The translations under genes were made by a program, and so were the position numbers. Below are positions 35,836 through 45,148 of a DNA stretch of 64,000 bases, one piece after another (positions within the stretch are counted from its first letter, which is position 1; every line of letters begins with the position of its first letter). This DNA is from Acidovorax sp. (lineage in GTDB: Bacteria > Pseudomonadota > Gammaproteobacteria > Burkholderiales > Burkholderiaceae_C): contig JAUXZO010000033.1 of assembly GCA_030692685.1 (NCBI GenBank), positions 1-64,000 on the forward strand, written 5' to 3'. The notes under the pieces were generated by a model, which saw only the letters and a program-made list of their open reading frames with translations, had not been told where the DNA came from and did not search any database.

Positions 35836-38166
35836 CTAGCGCGCCTGCCAGGCCAGAAAATCATCGACCGGCAACGGACGGGCCATGTGATAGCCCTGCG
35901 CCTCGTCACACGCCAGCGCACGCAGCCGCTCCAGGATGGCTGCTGTTTCCACCCCTTCGGCCACCACGGTCAGGCCCAGGTTGTGGGCCAGGTCGATGGT
36001 CGAGCGAACGATCATTGCGTCGTCCTCGCCCGCGTCCATGCCCATCACAAACGATTTGTCGATCTTGAGTTCATCCACCGGCAGGCGCTTGAGGTAGGCC
36101 AGCGATGAATACCCGGTGCCAAAGTCGTCGATCGACAGCTTGAAGCCCTGCTCGGACAGGCGGTTGAGCATGGCCTCGGCGCGTTGGGGATCGTCCATGA
36201 TGGCGCTCTCCGTGATCTCCAGGCAGAACGCCGTGGCGGGCACCGCATGGCGCAACAGGATGATGGCCAATCGGTTGCTCAGGTCTGGGTCGAGCAGATC
36301 GCGGGTCGACAGGTTGACCGAAACCTTCAAGCGCATGTCCTGTGTGCGTGGGTCGGCCAGTAGCCGCGCCACTTCTTCAAACACCCACAGCGTCAGGTGG
36401 CGCACAAACCCGGTCTGCTCTGCAAACGGGATGAACTGCATGGGCGGCACCAGCCCGCGCTGCGGGTGTTGCCAGCGCACCAGGGCTTCGGCCGCCCTCC
36501 CCGGCTGGCCGCGCAGCGACACCTTGGGCTGCAAGAACAGGCGCAGCTCGTTGTGCTCCACCGCACGGCGCAGCTCGGTGAGCAGCGACAGGGTTTGCGC
36601 ACTGGCCAGATCCAGCGAGGCGTCGTACTGCAGGGCTCCGCTGAGCTTGCGCTTGGCGGCATACATGGCGATTTCAGAGCGGCTGAGCAAGGTGTCGGCG
36701 TCCGGCGCATCGCCCGGCCAGCAGGCAAAGCCAATGGCGGCGCTCAAATCCACGGTCTGGTCTTCGAACGCAATTGGCTGCTCAAACGACTGGTTGATGC
36801 GCTGCGCAAGCGCATGCGCTGCCGTGGCATCGGCATGCTGCAACAGCAGGGCAAACTCGTTGCCCCCCAGGCGCGCAACCATGTCATCGGGCGATGCCAT
36901 CTGCTGCGTCAGGCGCTCGGCCACGGCCTGCAGCAAGCGGTCGCCGAACGCGTAGCCCAGCACATCGTTCACGTGTTTGAAGCGGTCCAGGTCCAGGGTG
37001 AGCACGGCCAGGGCCTGCCCCGTTACCGCGCTGCCCGCCACCGCCTGCACTACGGCGTCCCGAAAACGCTCGCGGTTGGGCAGGCCCGTCAACCGGTCCC
37101 AGTAGGCCAGGCGGCGGATTTCGGTTTGCTGGGCGCCGATGTCCACACGCATGTGGTCGAACGAGCGCGCCAGATTGCCAATTTCGTCATTGCGGCCGGT
37201 GTGTTCCAGCGGCACGTCGTATTCCCCGCGCGACAAGCGCTGCGTGGCCACCAGAAGGGAACGCAGAGGCGTCGCCAGGCGCTGCGCCATCAAACCCGTG
37301 CCCACAGCAAACAAAAGCACACCCGCCACGGTGATGATGGCCAGCAGCACCTGCAACTGGCGGTACGGCGCCACCACTTCGTCCACCGAGCGCAGCAGCA
37401 ACGCATGCACCTCGCCGCTGGCGCTGTCAAGGCGGCTGCTGCGCACCAGCAGCGTGCCTTCGGGGGTGCGCAACTCGCCCGATGCCACTCCCTGGTTCTT
37501 GAGCACGGCCAACATCTCGGAAGGCAAGGTGCTGACCGGAATCTGCACGGCGCCGCCAGCGCCAGTGACAACCAGGGCCACGTTGACGGACAACAACTGG
37601 CGCATTTCGTCGGCCAGCGCCTGGTTGATGGGAAACCCCATCAACACCCAGCCGATGACCACAGGCGCCCGCATGGGCACCATCACAAACTGGTAGGGCA
37701 CGCCATCCATCACCGCCACCCGGCTGCCCTGGGGCTGCGCCGCCAGCGGGGGAACCACCTGCCGCAGGGTGTCGGGAAACTGATCCATGCTGTCGTCCCG
37801 CAGACTCACGGCGCGCAGGGCAAGGTCGGTATCAAGCAGCGCGGTCACCGCCGCGCCAATGCGGCTGCCGTGGTTTTCGAGCACGGACTGGATGGTTTCC
37901 TGGTCGCCCGAGTTCACGGCCGACCGAAAGCCGAAGTCTGCCGCCAGCAAGGCCGAGCCCTGGCGCAGTTTGTCGGCGTTTTGCTCCAGCAGGCGGCGCC
38001 ACACGTTTTCGTCCAGGTCCAGCGCACGGGCGATCTGCGCGCGGGCGTTGCGGTCGATGGTGGCACGCACCACCGCAAACCCGGCGGCCTGCACGATGAG
38101 CAGCAGCAACAGCGAAAGCCCCACCAGCCGCAGGATGAGGCTGCGCCGCGCCCAGCGCAGCGTCAA
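35836..38166 (-). CDS. Membrane c-di-GMP protein: sensor-HAMP-GGNEF (degenerate)-EAL
   Basis: A 776-residue protein. A helix near the start (LRLVGLSLLLLLIVQAAGFA), a periplasmic sensor of about 240 residues, a second helix (VLLAIITVAGVLLFAVGTGL), HAMP, then GGDEF and EAL domains. The cyclase motif reads RLGGNEFALL, with Asn in place of the metal-binding Asp, so cyclase activity is doubtful. The EAL domain keeps EALVRW, KVSVNLS, EITES, IDDFGTGYSS, LKIDKSFV and AEGVET, so phosphodiesterase activity is likely. The start is TTG, overlapping the stop of the cupredoxin gene (TTGA), implying translational coupling. Confidence 0.9.
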   Translation of the reverse strand: MTLRWARRSLILRLVGLSLLLLLIVQAAGFAVVRATIDRNARAQIARALDLDENVWRRLLEQNADKLRQGSALLAADFGFRSAVNSGDQETIQSVLENHGSRIGAAVTALLDTDLALRAVSLRDDSMDQFPDTLRQVVPPLAAQPQGSRVAVMDGVPYQFVMVPMRAPVVIGWVLMGFPINQALADEMRQLLSVNVALVVTGAGGAVQIPVSTLPSEMLAVLKNQGVASGELRTPEGTLLVRSSRLDSASGEVHALLLRSVDEVVAPYRQLQVLLAIITVAGVLLFAVGTGLMAQRLATPLRSLLVATQRLSRGEYDVPLEHTGRNDEIGNLARSFDHMRVDIGAQQTEIRRLAYWDRLTGLPNRERFRDAVVQAVAGSAVTGQALAVLTLDLDRFKHVNDVLGYAFGDRLLQAVAERLTQQMASPDDMVARLGGNEFALLLQHADATAAHALAQRINQSFEQPIAFEDQTVDLSAAIGFACWPGDAPDADTLLSRSEIAMYAAKRKLSGALQYDASLDLASAQTLSLLTELRRAVEHNELRLFLQPKVSLRGQPGRAAEALVRWQHPQRGLVPPMQFIPFAEQTGFVRHLTLWVFEEVARLLADPRTQDMRLKVSVNLSTRDLLDPDLSNRLAIILLRHAVPATAFCLEITESAIMDDPQRAEAMLNRLSEQGFKLSIDDFGTGYSSLAYLKRLPVDELKIDKSFVMGMDAGEDDAMIVRSTIDLAHNLGLTVVAEGVETAAILERLRALACDEAQGYHMARPLPVDDFLAWQAR

Positions 38167-38864
38167 GGCTGCAGCCCCGTCAAGCGCACCGACGCAGCAG
38201 CGACGCCCGTGGCAGGCACCGTGATCGGCAGCTCCAGCGCGGGCGCCCCCACGGGCAGCCGTGTGTGCCAGGTGCGCAGCGTGTAGGTGCCGGGTGGCAC
38301 GTTGTCGATTTGCGCCCTGCCGAGGGGGGCTGTTGCGGTCGGGTTGGACGGGGTGCGAGCGTAATAAGGCGTGTCCACCACCAGAATCCAGCCCACCATC
38401 TGGTCATGGATATTGCAACCCAGGGAGACCACGCCCGCCCGATCAAACAGCACAGGATTGGCAGGCGTGCCGGTGTAGAGCTTGAGCTCGAACTTCTTGA
38501 CCTGCGAAAACGAATACACGTGGTGGCGCACCGTGTCGCGGTTGGGAAACAGCACCTCGGTGCCTACCGGCACCACCAGAAGGCCGGGTAAAAACTGCCT
38601 TTTCTCCTGCGCCATCTCGGCGCCCGTCAGCGGCTTGACGAGCTTGCGCGCTTCGGCGGAATCCAGAAACACCACCGCGTCGGCCACCGGCTTGCCCGCG
38701 CCGTCCAGCACCTCGACCTGCACCGTGCCCGCATGCGCGGCAGCGCACAGGCCCAACAGCGCGCCCGCGCCCCACACCGCGGACCGCGCCCGCCCGGGGT
38801 GGGTGGCTTGCGGCAGGTGCACCGGCTGGTGCGGGTGCGGGTGTGGGCGACCTGGCTTCATCAC
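38163..38864 (-). CDS. Secreted cupredoxin-like (methylamine utilisation-type) protein
   Basis: A 233-residue exported protein with a long basic His/Pro-rich leader then a hydrophobic segment (SAVWGAGALLGLCAAAHAG) as signal peptide. The mature part has a carboxypeptidase-regulatory-like beta domain (VEVLDGAGKPVADAVVFLDS) and a plastocyanin-like copper site: His in DTVRHHVYSFS, Cys and His in GCNIHDQMVGW with Met. Genome annotators often call these methylamine utilisation proteins, though no methylamine genes occur here. ATGA overlap with the DUF4394 gene upstream and TTGA overlap with the GGNEF/EAL gene downstream make a tight three-gene operon. Confidence 0.85.
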   Translation of the reverse strand: MMKPGRPHPHPHQPVHLPQATHPGRARSAVWGAGALLGLCAAAHAGTVQVEVLDGAGKPVADAVVFLDSAEARKLVKPLTGAEMAQEKRQFLPGLLVVPVGTEVLFPNRDTVRHHVYSFSQVKKFELKLYTGTPANPVLFDRAGVVSLGCNIHDQMVGWILVVDTPYYARTPSNPTATAPLGRAQIDNVPPGTYTLRTWHTRLPVGAPALELPITVPATGVAAASVRLTGLQP

Positions 38865-39760
38865 GGTTCGATGGCCATGCCCAGCAGCGGCGCGCCCTCG
38901 CCGACCTTGCCCAGGGGCTTGGCGGCGCCGGTGGCCAGGTCCACCAGGTGCAGGCGGGTCTGGTTGTCGGTGGGGGTGCGCACCGCAATCAGGGCCGTAT
39001 TGCCCACATCGGCAATGTCAAACGCCACATCGGTCAGGGGCCCCAGGCCCAGGGCGCCTACTGTGCGCAACTGGCCGGTGTTGGGCGACACCACCGGGGT
39101 GGCGCCTTCGCGCGAGCCTTGCATCACCAACACGCCCAAGGCGCGGTCGATAGCGTAGTTGGTGGTCAGCTTGCTGTCCTGGGTGTTGTAGGTGTAGGCA
39201 GCGCCTGCAATGTCTGGAGCGCGGCTTGCGTTGGAGTCGCTTGCGGCGTAGCGCAGTGCGGGGTCGGGCTGTACGCCGTCGACCGCGGCGTCGCCATCTA
39301 CCGCGGCACCTGTGTCGGGGTGCAGGCGCAGGTTCTGCCCAGTGCTGGACACCACGCGGATGCGGTCTGCCGCCGGGTTGAAGTCAAAGCCGAACGCCGC
39401 GCCATTGAGCGCCAGCACCGCAGGCGCTGCGCCCACGGGTTTCAGCGCGCCCGTGGGGATGTCCAGTGTGTACAGCCGCCCGGATTGCGACAGCGCATAC
39501 AACACGCCGCGCGCCACCCGAAAATCGATGCCCACCAGGCGCTCGCCTGCAGCCAGGCCGGTGACGGGGCGGCGCTCCAGGATGCGATCAGGCTGCCCGG
39601 CGTTGAACGTGATGAGCTCGTGCGAAGTCGTCACCGCCACCACCAGTTCGCGCAGGGGCACCCCAGGCGCCGGGGGCGCCGCGCAGCCTGCCAGCAACGA
39701 CGAAACCAACAGCGCGCCCCCAACGGAACGTCGACCCAAGGGACGGAAAAAACGGTTCAT
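38861..39760 (-). CDS. DUF4394 domain lipoprotein
   Basis: A 299-residue lipoprotein; the lipobox SLLAGC gives Cys26 after the Arg-rich start RPLGRRS. The mature protein is the DUF4394 domain, a predicted beta-propeller with repeats such as LVGIDFRVARGVLYALSQSG, RLYTLDIPTGALKPVG and FGFDFNPAADRIRVVSSTG. Function of the family is unknown. It is the first gene of an operon with a cupredoxin and a c-di-GMP protein, so it may be an outer-membrane partner in sensing or copper/redox chemistry; this is inference. The ATG at 39760 gives the proper signal sequence. Confidence 0.88.
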   Translation of the reverse strand: MNRFFRPLGRRSVGGALLVSSLLAGCAAPPAPGVPLRELVVAVTTSHELITFNAGQPDRILERRPVTGLAAGERLVGIDFRVARGVLYALSQSGRLYTLDIPTGALKPVGAAPAVLALNGAAFGFDFNPAADRIRVVSSTGQNLRLHPDTGAAVDGDAAVDGVQPDPALRYAASDSNASRAPDIAGAAYTYNTQDSKLTTNYAIDRALGVLVMQGSREGATPVVSPNTGQLRTVGALGLGPLTDVAFDIADVGNTALIAVRTPTDNQTRLHLVDLATGAAKPLGKVGEGAPLLGMAIEP

Positions 39761-39853
39761 ACAAAGCCTCGCATCTGTAACGGGGTTATACCCGAGGGAC
39801 TTTTGCCCCGCAGCCCCGGGGCTACCCCCTGGGTGCGCAAAATTCATCAAGTT

Positions 39854-39906
39854 TTATAGCTGCTAGCGCTTTATTCATAAGTGCTAGAGGCAATTTTCAC
39901 TCAAAT
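39854..39906 (+). repeat. Dispersed palindromic repeat A, copy 4
   Basis: TATAGCTGCTAGCGCTTTAT then TCATAAGTGCTAGAGGCAAT and TTTCACTCAAA; one mismatch in the right core arm (AAGTGCT). Confidence 0.85.
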
Positions 39907-40014
39907 ATCGATGCATTGGCCTGTTTCACTTTCGCGCGAAGTAACCACGCCCACAGCGCCCAATTTGTAACAAACGACCCATGCACTTTGGGCATGGCGC
40001 TATCCGCAAGCTTC

Positions 40015-40044
40015 ATGACACATTTTGTAATTTTTGCCTACACT
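40015..40044 (+). promoter_or_regulatory. Candidate sigma-70 promoter of the chemoreceptor gene
   Basis: ATGACA and TACACT are separated by 18 nt, 137 nt before the ATG. Matches are partial (5 of 6 and 4 of 6), so this is tentative. Confidence 0.3.
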
Positions 40045-40180
40045 GCATTCGCGGCGGCCCCCAACTGCCCTCTGCCGCAGAGGCTGACCCAGGCACCGTT
40101 ATTGCTTCGCCCTGTTCACGCCGCTCTGTTGTTCTGCGTTTTCTGCGTTTGATTGTTCTCCGAGCCCACAAGGATCCCCC

Positions 40181-41884
40181 ATGCCGGCCGCTACTTCTCT
40201 GAAATCGTTGTCGATCTCCAGCCGCCTCGGCCTGGGGTTTGGCTGTGTGCTGGTGCTGCTGATGGCCGTGGCTGCGGTCGGTCAGCTGTCGGTGGGCAAG
40301 GTCAACGACCAAATGCAGCTCATCACCGGCGTGGGCGCCACCAAGGCCAAGCTGGTCAACGGCATGCTCGAGAGCGTGAGCGCCATCGGCATTCAAAGCC
40401 GCTCTGCCGCCATGCTCAACGACATCGACCCCAAGCAAGCGCGCGAGCAGATTGACGCCGTGGGCAAAACCCTCAAGCAATACGCCACGCAAGAAACCGC
40501 CCTGGCCGAGCTGCTGACGCCCGCCAACGCCACGCCTGCCGAAATCAAGCTGCTGGGCGACGTGCAGGCACTGGGTAAAAAAACCCGCCCCGAACTCGAC
40601 ACCGCCATCAAGGCCGCCGACGACGGCGACACGGTGAGCGCCACGCTGGCCCTGATGACCCGCGTAGCCCCCAGCGAAACCGCATGGCGCACCAAGCTGG
40701 TCGAACTCATCGACCTGCAAAACTCCCTGAATGCAGAAGCGACGGCAATGGCCGAACAAACGCAGAAGAGCGCCCGCTGGGTGGGCGGGCTGCTGGTACT
40801 GCTGGCCATCGGTCTGGGCGGCCTGATTGCCTGGCGCATCACCACCAGCATCACAGCGCCCATTGGCCGCGCGGTGGTGGTGGCCGAACGCATTGCCAAT
40901 GGCGACCTCACGTCGCAGGTTGAAGTGCGCATCCACGACGAAACCGGCCGCCTGCTCGAAGCCATTGCGGCCATGCAAGAGCGCCTGCGCACCCTGGTGG
41001 GCGAGATCGGCCAGACGGCAGATTCGATTCTGGTGGCCAGCTCTGAAGTGGCCTCGGGCAACCTGGACCTGAGCCAGCGCACCGAACAGACCTCGCACAA
41101 CCTGCAAAGCGCGGCCAACTCGCTGGTCGATTTGACCGGCACGGTGTCGCAAAGCGCAGACTCGGCACGGCAGGCCAACCAGCTGGCCTCCACCGCATCC
41201 GACGCCGCCACGCGCGGTGGAGAAGTGGTGTCGCAGGTGGTGCGCACCATGGACACCATCAGCGCCAGCTCGCGCAAGATCGCCGACATCATCAGCGTGA
41301 TTGATGGCATTGCGTTTCAGACCAATATCCTCGCGCTGAACGCTGCGGTGGAAGCCGCCCGCGCGGGCGAGCAAGGCCGCGGATTTGCCGTGGTGGCGGG
41401 CGAAGTGCGCAGCCTGGCAGGCCGTTCGGCCCAGGCCGCGCGCGAGATCAAGGCGCTGATCGGCGCCAGCGTCGACCAGGTGCAAGAAGGAAGCACCTTG
41501 GTGAACCATGCAGGAAAGACCATTGAAGAGCTGGTGCTGTCGGTGCGCCGTGTGTCGGACATCATGGGAGAGATCACGGCCGCCACGCAGGAACAAAGCC
41601 AGCGCATCGGCCATGTCAGCCAGTCGGTGGGCGAACTGGAAGAGATGACCCAGCAAAACGCTGCGTTGGTAGAAGAAGGCGCCGCGGCGGCCGACAGCCT
41701 GAAGGACCAGGCCGGGCGTCTGACGCAGATGGTGGGCACCTTCCAGCTCACCCGCGACGGCAGCAACGAAACCAGCTGGGGCGTGTCAACACCGGCCCCT
41801 GCGCCAGTGCCCGCCCCCGCACTGCGTGCCAGCCCGCAGCCCACGCTCAAGCCGCGCAGCAAGCTACCGTCGCTGCCGCGTTGA
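40181..41884 (+). CDS. Methyl-accepting chemotaxis protein
   Basis: A 567-residue chemoreceptor. First helix [21 protein letters not shown], a four-helix-bundle-type periplasmic sensor of about 150 residues ([19 protein letters not shown]), second helix [23 protein letters not shown], and a cytoplasmic signalling domain whose hairpin tip is [24 protein letters not shown] ([20 protein letters not shown]). The tail is Pro/Ala-rich without a clear pentapeptide tether. The sensor looks like the 4HB_MCP type common in Comamonadaceae, which detect organic acids and amino acids. It is a single gene; no che genes are nearby. Confidence 0.95.
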   Translation: MPAATSLKSLSISSRLGLGFGCVLVLLMAVAAVGQLSVGKVNDQMQLITGVGATKAKLVNGMLESVSAIGIQSRSAAMLNDIDPKQAREQIDAVGKTLKQYATQETALAELLTPANATPAEIKLLGDVQALGKKTRPELDTAIKAADDGDTVSATLALMTRVAPSETAWRTKLVELIDLQNSLNAEATAMAEQTQKSARWVGGLLVLLAIGLGGLIAWRITTSITAPIGRAVVVAERIANGDLTSQVEVRIHDETGRLLEAIAAMQERLRTLVGEIGQTADSILVASSEVASGNLDLSQRTEQTSHNLQSAANSLVDLTGTVSQSADSARQANQLASTASDAATRGGEVVSQVVRTMDTISASSRKIADIISVIDGIAFQTNILALNAAVEAARAGEQGRGFAVVAGEVRSLAGRSAQAAREIKALIGASVDQVQEGSTLVNHAGKTIEELVLSVRRVSDIMGEITAATQEQSQRIGHVSQSVGELEEMTQQNAALVEEGAAAADSLKDQAGRLTQMVGTFQLTRDGSNETSWGVSTPAPAPVPAPALRASPQPTLKPRSKLPSLPR

Positions 41885-41913
41885 TTTGCTGATTTGCTGA
41901 TTTGCTGATTTGC
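41882..41913. repeat. Four tandem copies of an 8-bp unit
   Basis: TGATTTGC is repeated four times immediately at the chemoreceptor stop codon, each unit containing TGA. Copy number changes would not alter the protein because the first unit supplies the stop. Confidence 0.85.
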
Positions 41914-41983
41914 AGCTTGTGGGCGGCGCGAGAAGTCCCTCAACCGCACTTCAGCCGTCCTCCACCCACCCGCGATCCGCACG

Positions 41984-42718
41984 TCACCCGCCCTTGAGCT
42001 GAAAGATGCTGGAGCGCAGCGCGGCCAGGTCCAGCACGCGCAGGCCGCCGTATTCCACCCGGATCGCGCCCTGCGCTTCCAGCGCGGCCAGCGCCTCGTT
42101 CACGCGCTGGCGCGACAGCCCCACCAGGTAAGCCAGCTCCTGCTGCGTGATGCGCAGCACCTCGCCTACACCGGGGTACAACACGGGGTTGAACAGCGAC
42201 GCAAGGCTGCGCGCAACGCGCACGTCGGGGTTGTTCAGGCGGTCAATCTCGCGCGCGGCGATGAACTGGCCCAAGCGCTCGTTGAGCTGGTTCATCACAA
42301 AGCGGTTAAAGCCGATGGAGTGGTCCAGCAGCCAGTGAAAGCTGTCGATGGGCAACCCCGCCACCACACTTTTTCGCAGCGCCTGGATGTTGTAGCGATA
42401 GGGCTCGCGCTTGAGCGTGGTGCCCTCGCCAAACCAGCCGCCGGGCGGCAGGCCCGCATAGGTCATGGTCTGGCCCTGGGCGTCATCGCTGCTCATCTTG
42501 AGCAAGCCTTCCACCACCCCAAACCAGTAGGTCACCGGGCGCCCCACGCGACACACGTAGTCGCCCGCGTTGGCATCCCCCACCAGCAGCGACGCCACCG
42601 CACGCTCGCGCTCGGTGGGCAGCAGCAGCGGCAACCAGGGAATGCCGTCCAGCTCGTCGGCGGTGGGCGACCGGCGCCGCTGGTGCAAAGACAGGTCTTG
42701 AGAAATGCGTGGGTCCAT
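41984..42718 (-). CDS. Crp/Fnr family transcriptional regulator
   Basis: A 244-residue regulator with an N-terminal cyclic-nucleotide-binding-like beta barrel (VCRVGRPVTYWFGVVEGLLK, GLPPGGWFGEGTTLKREPY) and a C-terminal helix-turn-helix (TQQELAYLVGLSRQRVNEAL). No N-terminal Cys cluster of the FNR type is present, so oxygen sensing by an Fe-S cluster is unlikely. It is divergent from a branched-chain-type receptor gene across 170 nt and may control it. ATG 42718 chosen; the open frame runs on upstream into the region of the divergent gene. Confidence 0.9.
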   Translation of the reverse strand: MDPRISQDLSLHQRRRSPTADELDGIPWLPLLLPTERERAVASLLVGDANAGDYVCRVGRPVTYWFGVVEGLLKMSSDDAQGQTMTYAGLPPGGWFGEGTTLKREPYRYNIQALRKSVVAGLPIDSFHWLLDHSIGFNRFVMNQLNERLGQFIAAREIDRLNNPDVRVARSLASLFNPVLYPGVGEVLRITQQELAYLVGLSRQRVNEALAALEAQGAIRVEYGGLRVLDLAALRSSIFQLKGG

Positions 42719-42888
42719 GGCGGGCAAAAATGGCAGATAAAACGGCCCCTGCAGGTGCAGAGGATGCGGGAATACCACGACCCGAATTGTCGCCAGAAAG
42801 ACAAAAAATTGCCAATCTCGCCGGGATGATGTCGCCTTTCCCCGGGGCCGCCTCCGGCCCGCCCGGGGCCAATTCCGAGGAGACACCC

Positions 42889-44088
42889 ATGCACCCCACC
42901 ACCCACACGTCCGCAGGCGGCTCACCGCGCGCGCCAGGCGCCTCCTCCCCAAGGCCCATCGCGCGGCGCCACTTGCTGGCTGCGGCCGTCAGCCTGCCAT
43001 GGCTGGGCCACCTGGGCGGCGCCCGCGCGCAAGACAGTGTCATCAAGATTGCGCAGTCCACCGCCCTCACCGGCCCGCTGGGCGACCTGGGCTCTGCCAT
43101 GCACCAGGGCGCCAAGGCCGCGTTTGCCAGCATCAATGCGCGCGGCGGCGTCAACGGCCGCACCATCGAACTGGTCACGCTGGACGACGCCTACGACGTG
43201 CCCAAAGCCCTGGCGAACGTCGAAAAGTTCATGGCCGAGCGCGACACCTTTGCGCTGTTCAACTGCATGGGCACGCCCATGATCGACGCCATGCTGCCCA
43301 AGGTGATCGAGAACGGGATTCCGTTTTTTGCACCGTTCACCGGCGCGCAGCTCAGCCGCATCCCCAGTGCCCGCAACGTGTTCAACATCCGCGCGAGCTA
43401 CGCCGACGAGGCCGAAAAGCTGGTGCAGCACCTGTCCACCATCGGTATTCAGCGCATCGGCATCGTGTACCAGAACAATGCCTTCGGCAAAGAGATCTTC
43501 AACGCCGCCAAGCAATCCATGGACCGCCTCAAACTGCCGGGCGCCATTGCCGTGACGGTGGAGAACAACGCATCCGACGCGGGCAGCGCCGCGGCCAAAC
43601 TGGCGGGCGGCAACCTGGAGGCCATCGTCATCGGCCTGGCAGGCAAACCCACGCTGGAGTTTGTGAAAGCATTCCGCGCCCTCCAACGGGGCGTGACGCT
43701 GTATGCGCTGTCGGTGATGGGCACGCCCGCCACCGTCAAGGCCCTGGGGCCAGACGCCACCGGCATGGCGATTTCGCAGGTGGTGCCGCTGCCGACCAAC
43801 GTGGTGATGCCCGTGGTGCGCGAGTTTCAGTCGGCCTGGAAAACATCGGGCGCTACGGCGGAGCCGTCACACCTGGCGCTTGAGGGTTATATCAACGCCC
43901 GCGTGTTTGCCGAGGCGCTGCAGCGCGCAGGCCGCAACCCCACGCGGGCCGCGTTCATCGATGCGACCTGGAACCTCAAAAAGTGGGACTTGGGCGGCTT
44001 CGACATCAATGCCAGCACGCCCGACCGCAATGCCTCGCGGTTTGTGGAGCTGACACTGGTGGGGCGGGACGGGCGGTTTATCAGGTGA
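42889..44088 (+). CDS. Branched-chain amino acid-type ABC receptor, stand-alone
   Basis: A 399-residue periplasmic-binding protein of the LivJ/type-1 fold. The export signal has a twin arginine (PIARRHLLAAAVSLPWLGHL) ending ARAQD. The mature part shows IKIAQSTALTGPLGDLG, HQGAKAAFASINARGGVNGR and NCMGTPMIDAMLP. No permease or ATPase genes accompany it, so it either serves a transporter elsewhere or a sensor. GAGGAGACACCC precedes the ATG. Divergent from a Crp/Fnr regulator. Confidence 0.9.
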   Translation: MHPTTHTSAGGSPRAPGASSPRPIARRHLLAAAVSLPWLGHLGGARAQDSVIKIAQSTALTGPLGDLGSAMHQGAKAAFASINARGGVNGRTIELVTLDDAYDVPKALANVEKFMAERDTFALFNCMGTPMIDAMLPKVIENGIPFFAPFTGAQLSRIPSARNVFNIRASYADEAEKLVQHLSTIGIQRIGIVYQNNAFGKEIFNAAKQSMDRLKLPGAIAVTVENNASDAGSAAAKLAGGNLEAIVIGLAGKPTLEFVKAFRALQRGVTLYALSVMGTPATVKALGPDATGMAISQVVPLPTNVVMPVVREFQSAWKTSGATAEPSHLALEGYINARVFAEALQRAGRNPTRAAFIDATWNLKKWDLGGFDINASTPDRNASRFVELTLVGRDGRFIR

Positions 44089-44098
44089 CCCCGTCAGG

Positions 44099-44195
44099 TA
44101 GCCCCCCTGAGCGGCTGCGCCGCTTCCCCCTGAGGGGGACGCCACTGGTGGCCCGGCGAAGCCGGTTCCACGGTGGCTCTCGCCTTGCGCCGCGC
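44099..44195 (+). repeat. GC-rich dispersed repeat B, copy 1
   Basis: Contains GCGGCTGCGCCGC, CTTCCCCCTGAGGGGGACGC and CGGTTCCACGGTGGC. Closely similar stretches occur at 53518-53718 and 54625-54720, in the same order, always just after a coding region. Confidence 0.65.
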
Positions 44196-44235
44196 CAGTT
44201 TTGAACGTCCAGCGCTCAGTGAAATACTATTTAAT

Positions 44236-44290
44236 AGATAGCTACTAGCGCTTACTGGATAAGCGCTAGAGGCCAATTTGACTCACATTT
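44236..44290 (+). repeat. Dispersed palindromic repeat A, copy 5 (best palindrome)
   Basis: CTAGCGCTTA (44245-44254) and TAAGCGCTAG (44260-44269) are perfect arms around CTGGA, followed by AGGCCAATTTGACTCACATT; it lies just past the gspB stop. Confidence 0.9.
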
Positions 44291-44293
44291 TGG

Positions 44294-45142
44294 TCATTGC
44301 GAGGCCAGCCCGTAGCGGTAGCCTTTGAACGACCAGATGGTGCGGGTGGGCTCGATCTTTTCCAGCAGGAGGCCCGGTGCGGCCACATCGCCCTCGTGCA
44401 GCACCTGGCCGTTGACGATGGCCATGCGGTAGACCGGGTTCGCAGAATAGGTGGCGCCTGATATTTTGAGCACTGGCAACTGCGTGCGCACGGCGTCGGG
44501 CAGGTCGCTCTGGGCGAACACGGTGCCGGTGGGCGCGGGGGCGGCGGCAGGCTCGGGTGCCCGATTGGCGGACGGGTTGATGGCGGGAGCGGGCGTGCGT
44601 TCCCGCGGGGGTTCGTCGACCGCGCGGTTGCGGGGAGCTTCTGCCCCCGGCGCGCGCTGTGCGGCCGCTGCCGCAGCGGGTTTTTCGCGCGGGGGCGGCA
44701 CGGCGCGGCGCTCGGCCGGGCGGGGTTCTGCTGCCGCTGATGGGGGCGATGCAGGCATGGCGGCGATTGCGGGGCTCGGGTTGGCGGGCGCCGTGGCAGC
44801 CCCGGCTGCAGGTGCGGCCATCTGCGTTGGCGGCGACACCGTGGCCGCTACCACGGGAGTTGCAGGCGTCGCAGGCGTTGCAGGGTTTGAAGGCGGCTGG
44901 GCCCCCGCCAGCACCACGCCACCGCTGGGCGCGTTGCGCTGCATGGCCCACCAAGTGCCGCCTGCGGCCAAAGCGGCCACCACCAGCACAGCTGCCACGA
45001 CCCCGATCAGGGGCGCAGAGGCTGACCGCCGTTCTGCAGACAAGGCGCCCGGCACGGGCGTGGCCTGGGTATGCAGGCCGGGTACACCGCCACGGCCCCG
45101 CTCGGCGTCTGCGCGCCGCAGCGCGTCAAGGATGTAGGACAT
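44294..45142 (-). CDS. gspB: General secretion pathway protein B (GspB-like)
   Basis: A 282-residue bitopic inner-membrane protein. The start MSYILDALRRADAERGRG is a GspB/ExeB hallmark, followed by one membrane helix (APLIGVVAAVLVVAALAAGG). A Pro/Ala-rich periplasmic spacer of about 130 residues comes next, and a C-terminal GspB domain (LKISGATYSANPVYRMAIVN, HEGDVAAPGLLLEKIEP). With ExeA/GspA it forms the complex that helps insert the type II secretin through peptidoglycan. exeA lies 6 nt upstream. The remaining gsp genes are not in this window. Confidence 0.92.
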   Translation of the reverse strand: MSYILDALRRADAERGRGGVPGLHTQATPVPGALSAERRSASAPLIGVVAAVLVVAALAAGGTWWAMQRNAPSGGVVLAGAQPPSNPATPATPATPVVAATVSPPTQMAAPAAGAATAPANPSPAIAAMPASPPSAAAEPRPAERRAVPPPREKPAAAAAAQRAPGAEAPRNRAVDEPPRERTPAPAINPSANRAPEPAAAPAPTGTVFAQSDLPDAVRTQLPVLKISGATYSANPVYRMAIVNGQVLHEGDVAAPGLLLEKIEPTRTIWSFKGYRYGLASQ

Positions 45143-45148
45143 GGTGGG

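Larger units (their letters stand above)
39761..40180. other. 420-nt intergenic region with repeat copy and MCP promoter
   Basis: No convincing gene. It holds repeat A copy 4 (39854-39906), a small hairpin CCATGC/GCATGG near 39980-39997, and a candidate promoter ATGACA-18 nt-TACACT (40015-40044) for the chemoreceptor gene. No promoter for the DUF4394 operon was recognised. Confidence 0.45.

Noticed and set aside
40013..41656. 547-codon minus-strand open frame opposite the chemoreceptor
   Set aside because: Antisense shadow; the plus strand has a clear MCP signalling domain.
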